NCBI RefSeq assembly: GCF_030705305.1
Contig: NZ_JAUZEE010000003.1
Span: 496,001 to 560,000, forward strand
Direction of reading: 5' to 3'
Origin: Leptothrix discophora
GTDB taxonomy: Bacteria > Pseudomonadota > Gammaproteobacteria > Burkholderiales > Burkholderiaceae_C
DNA: 64,000 nt
In this document: positions 42,629 to 50,991 of the stretch, in pieces
How the letters are laid out: the number at the start of each line of letters is the position of its first letter
How positions within the stretch are numbered: position 1 is the first letter of the stretch
Program-made: the position numbers and the translations under genes
Notes under the pieces: generated by a model
The model's database searches: none
The model's input: the letters and a program-made list of their open reading frames with translations, nothing else
What the model was told of the DNA's origin: nothing

Positions 42629-43756
42629 ATGAACACGAAGACCACTCGCCCCACGTCGTTGCTCAAGACCCTCGTGGCCACCCTCGCGGTCGCCGCTTCC
42701 TTCGGCGCCCAGGCGCAGGAAGAGAAGGTCCTGAACATCTACAACTGGGCCGACTACATCGCCGAAGACACGATCAAGAACTTCGAGAAGGAAACCGGCA
42801 TCAAGGTCCGCTACGACAACTTCGACAGCAACGAGGCGCTGCACGCCAAGCTGGTCGCGGGCAAGTCGGGCTATGACATCGTGGTGCCCGGTTCGCACTT
42901 CGCCAAGCAGCAGATCGAGGCCGGCCTGCTGATGAAGCTCGACAAGAGCAAGCTGACGAACTACAAGAATCTCGACCCCGCCATCCAGGCCCAGCTGGCC
43001 AAGATGGACCCGGGCAACGAGCACATCGTCGACTGGCTGTGGGGCTACACCACCGTGGGCATCAACGCCGAGCGCGTGAAGAAGGCGCTGGGCGACATGC
43101 CGATGCCCGAGAACGCCTGGGACCTGGTCTTCAATCCCGACTACGCCAAGAAGCTCAAGGGCTGCGGCGTGTCCTTCCTCGACACCGCCTCCGAGATCCT
43201 CCCGCTGGCGCTGAAGTACGTCGGCAAGGAGCCGCACAGCAAGAACGCGGACGACTACAAGGCCGCCGCCGAGATGCTCAAGGCCGTGCGCCCCTACGTG
43301 ACGCGCTTTGCCGGTTCGGGCTCCGACTACATCGACCAGATGGCCACCGGCAAGCTGTGCGCCGTGGTGGGCTGGTCGGGCGACATCCTGATCGCCAAGG
43401 ACAAGTCGGCCAAGGCCAAGAAGCCGCAGAAGCTGGAGGTGCTGCTGCCCAAGACCGGCGGCCTGCTGTTCTTCGACACGATGGCCATCCCCAAGGACGC
43501 CAAGCATCCGGACAACGCGCACAAGTTCATCGACTACATCCTGCGCGCCGAGGTGCATGCGTCGCTGACGAACTCGGTCTTCTACGCGAACCCGAACAAG
43601 GCCTCGCTGAAGTTCGTCGAGCCGGCGATCGCCAACGATCCGGCGGTGTTCCCGAGCGAAGCGGCCATGGCCACGATGATCCCGCCCGGCGCGCCGGACA
43701 ACGCGACGCGCAAGCTGATCACCCGCACCTTCACCAACTTCAAGGCCGGTCGCTGA
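42629..43756 (+). CDS. potF: Putrescine ABC transporter substrate-binding protein (PotF-like)
   Basis: A 375-residue exported protein with a signal peptide to about residue 30 (F-G-A-Q-A-Q). It has the same ligand-site motifs as the copy at 38385: N-I-Y-N-W-A-D-Y, Y-D-I-V-V-P-G-S, W-L-W-G-Y-T-T-V-G-I-N and W-S-G-D-I. It differs by an inserted serine-aspartate stretch near 230 (G-S-G-S-D-Y-I-D). It is the first gene of a complete potFGHI operon. The 147-bp upstream region has a CATAAT -10-like box near 42520 but no convincing -35. Confidence 0.94.
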   Translation: MNTKTTRPTSLLKTLVATLAVAASFGAQAQEEKVLNIYNWADYIAEDTIKNFEKETGIKVRYDNFDSNEALHAKLVAGKSGYDIVVPGSHFAKQQIEAGLLMKLDKSKLTNYKNLDPAIQAQLAKMDPGNEHIVDWLWGYTTVGINAERVKKALGDMPMPENAWDLVFNPDYAKKLKGCGVSFLDTASEILPLALKYVGKEPHSKNADDYKAAAEMLKAVRPYVTRFAGSGSDYIDQMATGKLCAVVGWSGDILIAKDKSAKAKKPQKLEVLLPKTGGLLFFDTMAIPKDAKHPDNAHKFIDYILRAEVHASLTNSVFYANPNKASLKFVEPAIANDPAVFPSEAAMATMIPPGAPDNATRKLITRTFTNFKAGR

Positions 43757-43821
43757 ACCGAGCCTGGACGGGCCGGCGCGCCGCCTCGCGCGACCGGCCC
43801 CCATCGACTTGAGGGAGCCTC

Positions 43822-44925
43822 ATGAGCACTGCCCCGGGGGACGACAGCGCCTTCCTGCGGATCGAATCCGTGGTGAAGGATTTCGGTGAGTTCCGTGCCG
43901 TCGACCAGGTCAGCCTGGACGTCGCGCGCGGCGAGATCTTCGCCCTGCTCGGCTCGTCGGGCTGCGGCAAGAGCACGCTGCTGCGCATGCTCGCGGGCTT
44001 CGAGACGCCGACCTCCGGTCGCATCGTGCTCAAGGGCCAGGACCTGGCCGGCCTGCCGCCCTACCGGCGGCCGGTCAACATGATGTTCCAGTCCTATGCG
44101 CTGTTCCCGCACCTGACGGTGTGGGACAACATCGCCTTCGGCCTGCGCCGCGACGGCCTGCCCAAGGCCGAGATCGAGCAGCGCGTCGACGAGATGCTGC
44201 GGCTGACCCAGCTCGGCAAGTTCGGCAAGCGCAAGCCGCACCAGCTCTCGGGCGGCCAGCAGCAGCGCGTCGCGCTGGCGCGCAGCCTGGCCAAGAAGCC
44301 GCAGCTGCTGCTGCTCGACGAGCCGCTGGGCGCGCTCGACAAGAAGCTGCGCGAGCAGACCCAGGTCGAGCTGGTCAACATCATCCGCAGCGTCGGCGTG
44401 ACCTGCGTGATGGTCACGCACGACCAGGAAGAGGCGATGACCATGGCCTCGCGCCTGGCGGTCATGAGCGAGGGCCGCTTCCTGCAGGTCGGCGGTCCGG
44501 CCGACATCTACGAGACGCCGACCACCCGCTTCGTTGCCGACTTCATCGGCAACGTCAACCTGATGGACGGCACCATCACGCTGGACGAGCCCGACCGGGC
44601 CGAGATCGGCTGCCCGGACGTGGTCCACCACATCGGCCACGGCATCACCGGCTACCTCGGCATGCCCGTGACGGTGGCCGTGCGTCCCGAGAAGATCCAC
44701 CTGACCCGCGAGCCGCTGGACCAGTCCTTCAACCAGGTGCGCGGCAGCGTGCATGCGGTGTCCTACTTCGGCAGTCACACCCTCTACCACCTGCAGCTCG
44801 CCAGCGGCGCGACGCTGAAGGTCAATGTCGAGAACGAGGAACGCCTGCACAGCGGCAACCCGGTGATGGGCGACGTGGTCTGGGCCAACTGGTCGCCGAC
44901 CTCCCAGGTCGTGCTGACCCAATGA
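43822..44925 (+). CDS. potG: Polyamine ABC transporter ATP-binding protein
   Basis: A 367-residue ATPase with Walker A G-S-S-G-C-G-K-S-T (about 48-56), Q-loop Q-S-Y-A-L-F-P-H, signature L-S-G-G-Q-Q-Q-R-V, Walker B L-L-L-L-D-E-P-L-G-A-L-D and the H-loop V-T-H-D-Q-E-E-A. A C-terminal TOBE domain starts about residue 290. It powers polyamine uptake with PotH and PotI. It starts 65 bases after the binding-protein gene and 13 bases before potH. Confidence 0.96.
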   Translation: MSTAPGDDSAFLRIESVVKDFGEFRAVDQVSLDVARGEIFALLGSSGCGKSTLLRMLAGFETPTSGRIVLKGQDLAGLPPYRRPVNMMFQSYALFPHLTVWDNIAFGLRRDGLPKAEIEQRVDEMLRLTQLGKFGKRKPHQLSGGQQQRVALARSLAKKPQLLLLDEPLGALDKKLREQTQVELVNIIRSVGVTCVMVTHDQEEAMTMASRLAVMSEGRFLQVGGPADIYETPTTRFVADFIGNVNLMDGTITLDEPDRAEIGCPDVVHHIGHGITGYLGMPVTVAVRPEKIHLTREPLDQSFNQVRGSVHAVSYFGSHTLYHLQLASGATLKVNVENEERLHSGNPVMGDVVWANWSPTSQVVLTQ

Positions 44926-44938
44926 GCGGGATCGCCTG

Positions 44939-45889
44939 ATGCCCGCCGCCCGCCCTCCCCTGCCGCAGCGCCTGCTGGCCCTGCTGCGTTCGCTCGGCGG
45001 ACGTGGCAGCGTGCTCGGCGTTCCCTACCTGTGGCTGCTGGTCTTCTTCCTGCTGCCCTTCCTGATCGTGCTGCGAATCAGCCTGGCGCAGATGGACGGC
45101 GCGCTGGTCAGCGACCTGTTCCACTGGACCGACACCGAGTTGACGCTGACGGTCCGCCTGGGCAACTACCAGCTGCTCTTCACCGACGACCTGTACTGGT
45201 CGACCTACGGCCTGTCGCTGCTCTATGCGGGCGTGACGACCGCCGTGTGCCTGCTGATCGGCTACCCCTTCGCCTACTTCATGGCGCGCTCGTCGGCATC
45301 GCTGCAACCCTTGCTGCTGATGGGCGTGATGCTGCCCTTCTGGACCAGCTTCCTGCTGCGCGTCTATGCCTGGAAGGCCCTGCTCGATGCCGACACCGGC
45401 TGGGTCGGCACGGCGCTCAAGGCCCTGCATGTGGACCAGCTGCTGTTCGCCATCGGCGCGATCCCGGCCGAAGGGCAGTTCATGTACAGCCCCTTCTCGC
45501 TGGTGATCGGCATGGTCTACACCTACCTGCCCTTCATGGTGCTGCCGCTGTTCGGCACGCTGTCCAAGCTCGACATCCGCCTGCTGGAAGCCGCCCAGGA
45601 CCTGGGCGCGACGCCCTGGCAGACCTTCTGGCGCGTGACGGTGCCGCTGTCGCGCGGTGGCATCGTCGCCGGCGCGATGCTGGTCTTCATCCCCTGCGTG
45701 GGCGAGTACGTCATTCCCGAGCTGCTGGGCGGACCGGAGACGCTGATGATCGGCCGCGTGCTGTGGGACGAGTTCTTCAGCAACAACGACTGGCCGATGG
45801 CCTCCAGCGTCGCGGTGATCATGATCATGCTGATCCTGGTGCCGCTGGCGATCTTCAACCGGGCCCAAACCGAGGCTGAGAAGCGATGA
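44939..45889 (+). CDS. potH: Polyamine ABC transporter permease PotH
   Basis: A 316-residue inner-membrane protein with six hydrophobic segments. The cytoplasmic EAA loop (E-A-A-Q-D-L-G-A-T-P-W-Q-T-F-W-R-V-T-V-P-L) near residue 218 contacts the ATPase. It forms the channel with PotI. The stop overlaps the potI start by 4 bases. Confidence 0.96.
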   Translation: MPAARPPLPQRLLALLRSLGGRGSVLGVPYLWLLVFFLLPFLIVLRISLAQMDGALVSDLFHWTDTELTLTVRLGNYQLLFTDDLYWSTYGLSLLYAGVTTAVCLLIGYPFAYFMARSSASLQPLLLMGVMLPFWTSFLLRVYAWKALLDADTGWVGTALKALHVDQLLFAIGAIPAEGQFMYSPFSLVIGMVYTYLPFMVLPLFGTLSKLDIRLLEAAQDLGATPWQTFWRVTVPLSRGGIVAGAMLVFIPCVGEYVIPELLGGPETLMIGRVLWDEFFSNNDWPMASSVAVIMIMLILVPLAIFNRAQTEAEKR

Positions 45890-46725
45890 TCACGACGCCC
45901 ACCGCCCGCTGGGTCAGCCGGCTCTGGCTGTTCGCCGGCTTTACCTTCCTCTACCTGCCGATCGTCTCGCTGGTGGTCTTCAGCTTCACCGAGTCGCCGG
46001 TGCCCAACGTCTGGGGTGGCTTCTCGCTGCGCTGGTACGAGAAGCTGGTCGGCGACGAGGACATCCGCGCCGCGCTGTGGCTGAGCCTGCAGGTGGCCGC
46101 CGGATCGGCCACCGGCTCGGTCGTGCTGGGCACGCTGGCGGCCTTCTCGCTGGTGCGCTTCGGCCAGTTCCGCGGCCGCACGCTGTTCGCCGGCATGGTC
46201 AACGCGCCGCTGGTGATGCCCGAGGTCATCGTCGGCCTGTCGCTGCTGCTGATGCTGGTGTCGGTGCAGCGCGTCTTCGGCTTCCCCGAACGCGGCCTGA
46301 TGACGATCTGGCTGGGCCACCTGCTGGTCGGCATGGCCTACGCCACGGTGGTGATCTCGGCCCGCCTGCGCGACCTGAACCCGCAGTTCGAGGAAGCCGC
46401 GCAGGACCTCGGCGCGCGCCCGGCGCAGGTCTTCTTCCTGGTCACGCTGCCGATGATTGCCCAGAGCATGCTGGCCGCCTGGCTGCTGACGTTCACGCTG
46501 TCGCTGGACGACGTGGTGATGTCGGCCTTCCTGTCCGGCCCCGGCTCGACCACGCTGCCGTTGGTGATCTTCTCGCGCGCCCGGCTGGGCCTGGACCCGA
46601 CGGTCAACGCGCTGGCCACCGTCGTGATCGCGGTCGTCGCGGTCTTCGTGGTCGTCTCCAGCTACATGATCGCGGCCCGCGAACGGCGGCTCTACAAGGA
46701 ACAGCAGGCCGCGCTGAAGAGTTGA
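45886..46725 (+). CDS. potI: Polyamine ABC transporter permease PotI
   Basis: A 279-residue inner-membrane permease with six hydrophobic segments and the EAA loop E-E-A-A-Q-D-L-G-A-R-P-A-Q-V-F-F near residue 168, and F-T-L-S-L-D-D-V-V-M-S near 202, typical of PotC/PotI. The ATG overlaps the potH stop. A glutamine-synthetase-family gene starts 17 bases downstream. Confidence 0.96.
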   Translation: MITTPTARWVSRLWLFAGFTFLYLPIVSLVVFSFTESPVPNVWGGFSLRWYEKLVGDEDIRAALWLSLQVAAGSATGSVVLGTLAAFSLVRFGQFRGRTLFAGMVNAPLVMPEVIVGLSLLLMLVSVQRVFGFPERGLMTIWLGHLLVGMAYATVVISARLRDLNPQFEEAAQDLGARPAQVFFLVTLPMIAQSMLAAWLLTFTLSLDDVVMSAFLSGPGSTTLPLVIFSRARLGLDPTVNALATVVIAVVAVFVVVSSYMIAARERRLYKEQQAALKS

Positions 46726-46742
46726 CCGGGCCAGGCCTCGCC

Positions 46743-48095
46743 ATGCACGACGCCCGGGTCCTCGAACTGAAGCGCCTGGGCGTGCACACGCTGCTGGTGC
46801 AGTTCACCGACGTGCACGGCGTGGCCAAGGGCAAGCTGGTGCCGCTGGACCAGCTGGCCAGCGTGCTCGCCCACGGCGCGGGATTCGCCGGCCCGTCGAT
46901 CGCCGGCACCGGCCTGCCGCGCACCGGTCCACGCGCCGAGTACATGGCCCGCGGTGACCTGGCCACGCTGCAGCCGCTGCCCTGGTGGCTGGGCGTGGCG
47001 CGCATCGTCGGCGATGGCCATGTGGCCGGCGAGCCCTTCGACGCCTGCCCGCGCCAGGTGCTGCGCCGTCAGGTGGCTCGCCTGGCCGCGGAAGGCTGGC
47101 AGTTGCAGCTCGGCATCGAACCCGAGTTCTTCCTGCTGCGCCGCGAGGCCGATGGGAGCTGGCGGCCGGCCGATGCGCTGGACCGCCTGGACAAGCCCAG
47201 CTACGACCTGCAGAGCCTGCCGCGCCAGGCCGCGCTGCTGCAGGCCCTGCGCGCCGCGCTGGAGGCCGACGGCGCCGAGGTCCAGCAGATCGACCACGAG
47301 GACGCGCACGGCCAGTACGAGCTGAACTTCCGCCACGACCAGGTGCTGGCCAGCTGTGACCGCCTGATGCTGTTCAAGCTGGCCGCGCAGCGCCTGGCCG
47401 AGCAGCACGGCTGCGTCTGTTCCTTCATGCCCAAGCCCTGGGCCAACCAGCCCGGCAGCGGCCTGCACTTCCACGTCTCGCTGTGGGACGGCGACCGGCC
47501 GGCCTTCGACGACCTCGATGAACACGGGCATCTCGTCGACCGGGCCGGACGCGCTGGCGAGCTGCCGCTGGCGCGCCACTTCATCGCCGGCGTGCTGGCG
47601 CACAGCGCGGCGCTGTGCGCGATGGCCGCGCCGACGGTCAATTCCTACAAGCGGCTGGTGGTCGGCGAGAGCCTGTCGGGCACCAGCTGGGCGCCGGCCT
47701 ATGTCGCGCACGGCGCCAACAACCGCACGGCGCTGGTCCGCACGCTGCCCGGCCGCTTCGAGTGGCGCCTGCCGGACGCAAGCGCCAACCCCTACCTCGC
47801 GGCGGCTGGCCTGATCGCCGCCGGGCTCGACGGCATCGCGCGCCGGCTCGAACCCGGCCCGGCGATCGACGACGACCTGTTCGCGCTCGACCTCGCGACG
47901 ATCCACGCGCGCGGCATCGCCGTGCTGCCGCAGAGCCTGGCCGAGGCCGCCGATGCGCTGGCCGTCGACGCCGTGCTGGCCGAGGCCCTGGGCAGCACGC
48001 TGCACACGCAGTTGCTGGCCCTGCAACGCGATGAGTGGCTGCAGTACGCCCGCCATGTCAGCGCCTGGGAGCTGGCGCGTTATGCCGCACGCTGA
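46743..48095 (+). CDS. GlnT-type (type III) glutamine synthetase-family ligase
   Basis: A 450-residue ligase with V-Q-F-T-D-V-H-G-V-A-K-G-K at residue 19, I-E-P-E-F-F-L near 124, H-E-D-A-H-G-Q-Y-E-L-N near 181, P-G-S-G-L-H-F-H-V-S near 239 and N-S-Y-K-R-L-V near 300. The S-W-A-P-A-Y-V-A-H-G-A-N-N-R and E-H-G-H-L-V-D segments resemble the group around GlnT and gamma-glutamylmethylamide synthetase rather than PuuA. It is last-but-one in the potFGHI run, so it probably glutamylates an imported amine, perhaps not putrescine. It starts 17 bases after potI and overlaps the next gene by 14 bases. Confidence 0.83.
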   Translation: MHDARVLELKRLGVHTLLVQFTDVHGVAKGKLVPLDQLASVLAHGAGFAGPSIAGTGLPRTGPRAEYMARGDLATLQPLPWWLGVARIVGDGHVAGEPFDACPRQVLRRQVARLAAEGWQLQLGIEPEFFLLRREADGSWRPADALDRLDKPSYDLQSLPRQAALLQALRAALEADGAEVQQIDHEDAHGQYELNFRHDQVLASCDRLMLFKLAAQRLAEQHGCVCSFMPKPWANQPGSGLHFHVSLWDGDRPAFDDLDEHGHLVDRAGRAGELPLARHFIAGVLAHSAALCAMAAPTVNSYKRLVVGESLSGTSWAPAYVAHGANNRTALVRTLPGRFEWRLPDASANPYLAAAGLIAAGLDGIARRLEPGPAIDDDLFALDLATIHARGIAVLPQSLAEAADALAVDAVLAEALGSTLHTQLLALQRDEWLQYARHVSAWELARYAAR

Positions 48096-48996
48096 TCGCC
48101 ACGCCACGCCCTGGCTGTCCTACCTCTGCCTGGCCGCCAGCATGGCGCTGGTGGGCAGCTACGTCGGTCTGTCCAAGAGCCTGGTCACGGTCTTTCCGAT
48201 CTTCCTGCTGGCCGGCCTGCGCTTCGCGATCGCCGCGGTGGCGATGGCCGGCTGGGTGCGCAAGCCGGCCGACGAGCCACCGCTCGGCCCACGGCAGTGG
48301 CGGCTGCTGTTCCTGGAAAGCCTGCTGGGCAACTTCCTGTTCTCGATCTGCATGCTCTACGGCGTGGCCATGAGCACGGCGCTGGCGGCCGGCGTGATCA
48401 TGGCCGCGCTGCCGGCCGCGGTCGCCCTGCTGTCGCGCGTCGTGCTGCGCGAGCGGCTGGATGCCCGCGTGCTGGCCGGCATCGTCTGCGCGGTGGGGGG
48501 CATCGCGGTCGTGGCCTTCATGAAGGCCGGACCGGCATCGTCGGCCAGCGCGGCGGGTGACCCGACCTGGGGACACCTGCTGCTGATCGGCGCGGTGTTC
48601 TGCGAGGCCAGCTACGTGATCATCGGCAAGCAGCTGACCGGCCATGTCGGCGCGCGCCGCATCAGCGCGATCGTCAACCTGTGGGGCCTGCTGCTGGTCA
48701 GTCCGCTGGCGCTCTGGCAGGCCCTCAGCTTCGACTTCGGCTCGGTCGGCGCGGCCACCTGGGGCCTGCTGGGCTTCTATTCGCTGGCGGCCAGCACGAT
48801 CACGGTCTGGCTCTGGATGACCGGCCTGAAGCGCGTCAGCGCGGCCCGTGCCGGCGTCTTCACCGTGATGCTGCCGCTGGCCGCCGCCGCCGTTGGCGTC
48901 GGCCTGCTCGGCGAACGCATCAGCAGCCCGCAGGTCGCCGCCTACGCGCTGGCGCTGACCGGCCTGCTGCTGGCAACCTGGCCGGCCCGGCGCTGA
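48082..48996 (+). CDS. EamA-family (drug/metabolite) transporter
   Basis: A 304-residue protein with about ten hydrophobic segments in two repeated halves, the EamA fold (M-A-L-V-G-S-Y-V-G-L-S-K-S early; G-V-F-T-V-M-L-P-L-A-A-A-A late). It starts with ATG 48082, 14 bases inside the GlnT-like gene and preceded by GGGAG, so the two are coupled. Members export amino acids or metabolites; export of an amine-degradation product fits the place but is an inference. It is convergent with the diguanylate cyclase at 49006. Confidence 0.9.
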   Translation: MPHADRHATPWLSYLCLAASMALVGSYVGLSKSLVTVFPIFLLAGLRFAIAAVAMAGWVRKPADEPPLGPRQWRLLFLESLLGNFLFSICMLYGVAMSTALAAGVIMAALPAAVALLSRVVLRERLDARVLAGIVCAVGGIAVVAFMKAGPASSASAAGDPTWGHLLLIGAVFCEASYVIIGKQLTGHVGARRISAIVNLWGLLLVSPLALWQALSFDFGSVGAATWGLLGFYSLAASTITVWLWMTGLKRVSAARAGVFTVMLPLAAAAVGVGLLGERISSPQVAAYALALTGLLLATWPARR

Positions 48997-49005
48997 ACGC
49001 GCCGC

Positions 49006-50988
49006 TCAGATCGACCGGTCGAACAAGGACTCGTTGACCGCGTTGTCGCGCAGCCGGTGGCCGGCCTTCTGGGCATACATGGCCTGGTCGGCGTCCTTGA
49101 GGACCTGGTCGGCATCATGGTCCTGCGGACCGAAGACGCGCCAGCCCAGGCTGGCGGGGATGCCGGCGGACAGCTCGCCCAGTGCCAGCGGCTGCGACAG
49201 TGCGTGGTCGAGCTTGACCACCAGCTGCTGCACGTCGTGCAAGGCGGTTTCCGGATCGGCGCCCAGGTCGGGGCAGATCACGACGAACTCGTCGCCGCCG
49301 AGCCGGCCGACGGTGTCGCTGTTGCGCACCGCGCCTGCCAGGCGCTGGGCGGTCTCGACCAGCACGCGGTCGCCCGCCTCATGGCCGAGCGTGTCGTTGA
49401 GTTCCTTGAAGCGGTCCAGGTCGATGAAGATCAGCGCCCCGTGGCGGCGCTCGCGGCGCGCCCGGGTCAGGGCCTGGCCGAGCCGGTCCATCAGCAGGCG
49501 GCGATTGGGCAGGCGCGTGAGCGCGTCGAGGAAGGCCAGGCTGCGGATCTCCTCCTCCATCGCCTTCTGGCGCGTCACGTCGCGGCCGATGCTGGAGGCG
49601 CCGACCACGCGGCCCTGCTCGTCGTACAGCGGCGCCACCGAGATCGACATGTCCACGCGCCGGCCATCGCGGTGCAGGCGCACGGTGTCGAAGGGTTCGA
49701 TGACCTCGCCGCGCAACACGCGGGCCATGATCTCGGCCTCCTCGTGCTGGCGTTCGGGCGGCAGCACGCGGCCGATGGACTCGCCCAGCATCTCGTCCTC
49801 GTGCCAGCCCAGCGCGGCCTCGGCACCGGCGTTCCAGCTGGTGACGTGGCTGTCGAGCGACTTGCTGATGATGGCGTCGCGCGAATAGCGCACGATGGCC
49901 TCGAAGCGCTGCTCGGCCACGCCGATGCGGCGCAGCGAGGCGCGGTAGAGCATCCACACCAGCACGCCGACCGTGAGCACCGCGACGCCGGCCAGCAGGC
50001 CGACCATCGTCAGCTGCCGGCGCCAGTCGGCGGTGAAGTCGTCCACCGCCATCCCGACCAGCACCACCAGCGGCAGGCCCTGCACGCGACGCCAGGCGTT
50101 GACGCGCTCGATGCCGTCGATCGCGGTGCTGGCCGTGTAGATGCCCTCCACCGCAGGCTTGGCCAACTCGTCGCGCAGCTGGCGCGAGACCTCGGTGCCC
50201 CCCAGCACCTTGTCCTCGTCGGCCGGCCAGGGCTTGCGGTAGACCAGCGCCATGCGCTGGGTGCGCAGCGAGGCGGCACCGCTCTCGCCGAGTTCGAGGC
50301 CCTCGAACAGCCGATCCAGCCGGTGCACCGTCAGGTCGGCCGCCACCGCGCCCATGAAGCGGCCATTCGCGTCGACCACCGGCCGCATGACGGTCAACAC
50401 CCACTCGCCGGTCGGCGCATCGCGGCGCGGGCCCTCGACCAGCATGCGCGCCGGCTTGAGCTGCGCCAGCCGGGCCAGCGCGCCGCCCTGGTTCAGCGCC
50501 GCGTCGCGCTCGCCGCCGGCGATCCAGCGGCCGTCGGCATCGGCGATGCGCAGGTCACGCAGGCCACTGGACTGCTCGACCTGGCGCTGCATCGGCAGCG
50601 ACAGGGCCGCCTCGCCGACCGGGCGGCGGGACTCGCGCGCCGCCACCACGGTCAGGCTCGCATCGGCCTGCTCGAACAGGCTGCGCAGGTTGGCATCGAG
50701 CAGCCGGGCGATGTTCTGGGTCGCCAGCGCGGCCCGCTCGCGCTGGCGGTCGTGTTCGAGCACCAGCGCCAGCGCGGCCAGGCCCAGCACCAGCACGACC
50801 ACCAGCGCGACGGCCAGCAGGTAGGGCCAGCGCGGGGTGGCGGAGCGGCGCGTCGGACGACCCGGCCAGTTGCGCCGGTGCGCGCCGCCGAAACGGGTGG
50901 TGGTGGTCCCGCCGAGGCTGCCGGATGGCAGGGTAGAAGGCAGGGTCGACGGCGCATCGATCCGGCGGCGCGCGCGACTCCAGGCCAT
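49006..50988 (-). CDS. Membrane-bound sensor diguanylate cyclase (periplasmic sensor-PAS-GGDEF)
   Basis: A 660-residue protein. A membrane helix at about 55-77 and another near 318-345 enclose a periplasmic sensor region of dCache type (R-P-V-V-D-A-N-G-R-F-M-G-A-V-A-A-D-L). A PAS domain follows (about 365-480, ending R-D-V-T-R-Q-K), then a GGDEF domain with I-D-L-D-R-F-K-E-L-N-D and R-L-G-G-D-E-F, so it should be active. The first 50 residues are low-complexity and may overextend the gene. It starts 3 bases after the stop of the degenerate GGDEF gene at 50992, so they are co-translated. Confidence 0.9.
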   Translation of the reverse strand: MAWSRARRRIDAPSTLPSTLPSGSLGGTTTTRFGGAHRRNWPGRPTRRSATPRWPYLLAVALVVVLVLGLAALALVLEHDRQRERAALATQNIARLLDANLRSLFEQADASLTVVAARESRRPVGEAALSLPMQRQVEQSSGLRDLRIADADGRWIAGGERDAALNQGGALARLAQLKPARMLVEGPRRDAPTGEWVLTVMRPVVDANGRFMGAVAADLTVHRLDRLFEGLELGESGAASLRTQRMALVYRKPWPADEDKVLGGTEVSRQLRDELAKPAVEGIYTASTAIDGIERVNAWRRVQGLPLVVLVGMAVDDFTADWRRQLTMVGLLAGVAVLTVGVLVWMLYRASLRRIGVAEQRFEAIVRYSRDAIISKSLDSHVTSWNAGAEAALGWHEDEMLGESIGRVLPPERQHEEAEIMARVLRGEVIEPFDTVRLHRDGRRVDMSISVAPLYDEQGRVVGASSIGRDVTRQKAMEEEIRSLAFLDALTRLPNRRLLMDRLGQALTRARRERRHGALIFIDLDRFKELNDTLGHEAGDRVLVETAQRLAGAVRNSDTVGRLGGDEFVVICPDLGADPETALHDVQQLVVKLDHALSQPLALGELSAGIPASLGWRVFGPQDHDADQVLKDADQAMYAQKAGHRLRDNAVNESLFDRSI

Positions 50989-50991
50989 GGC

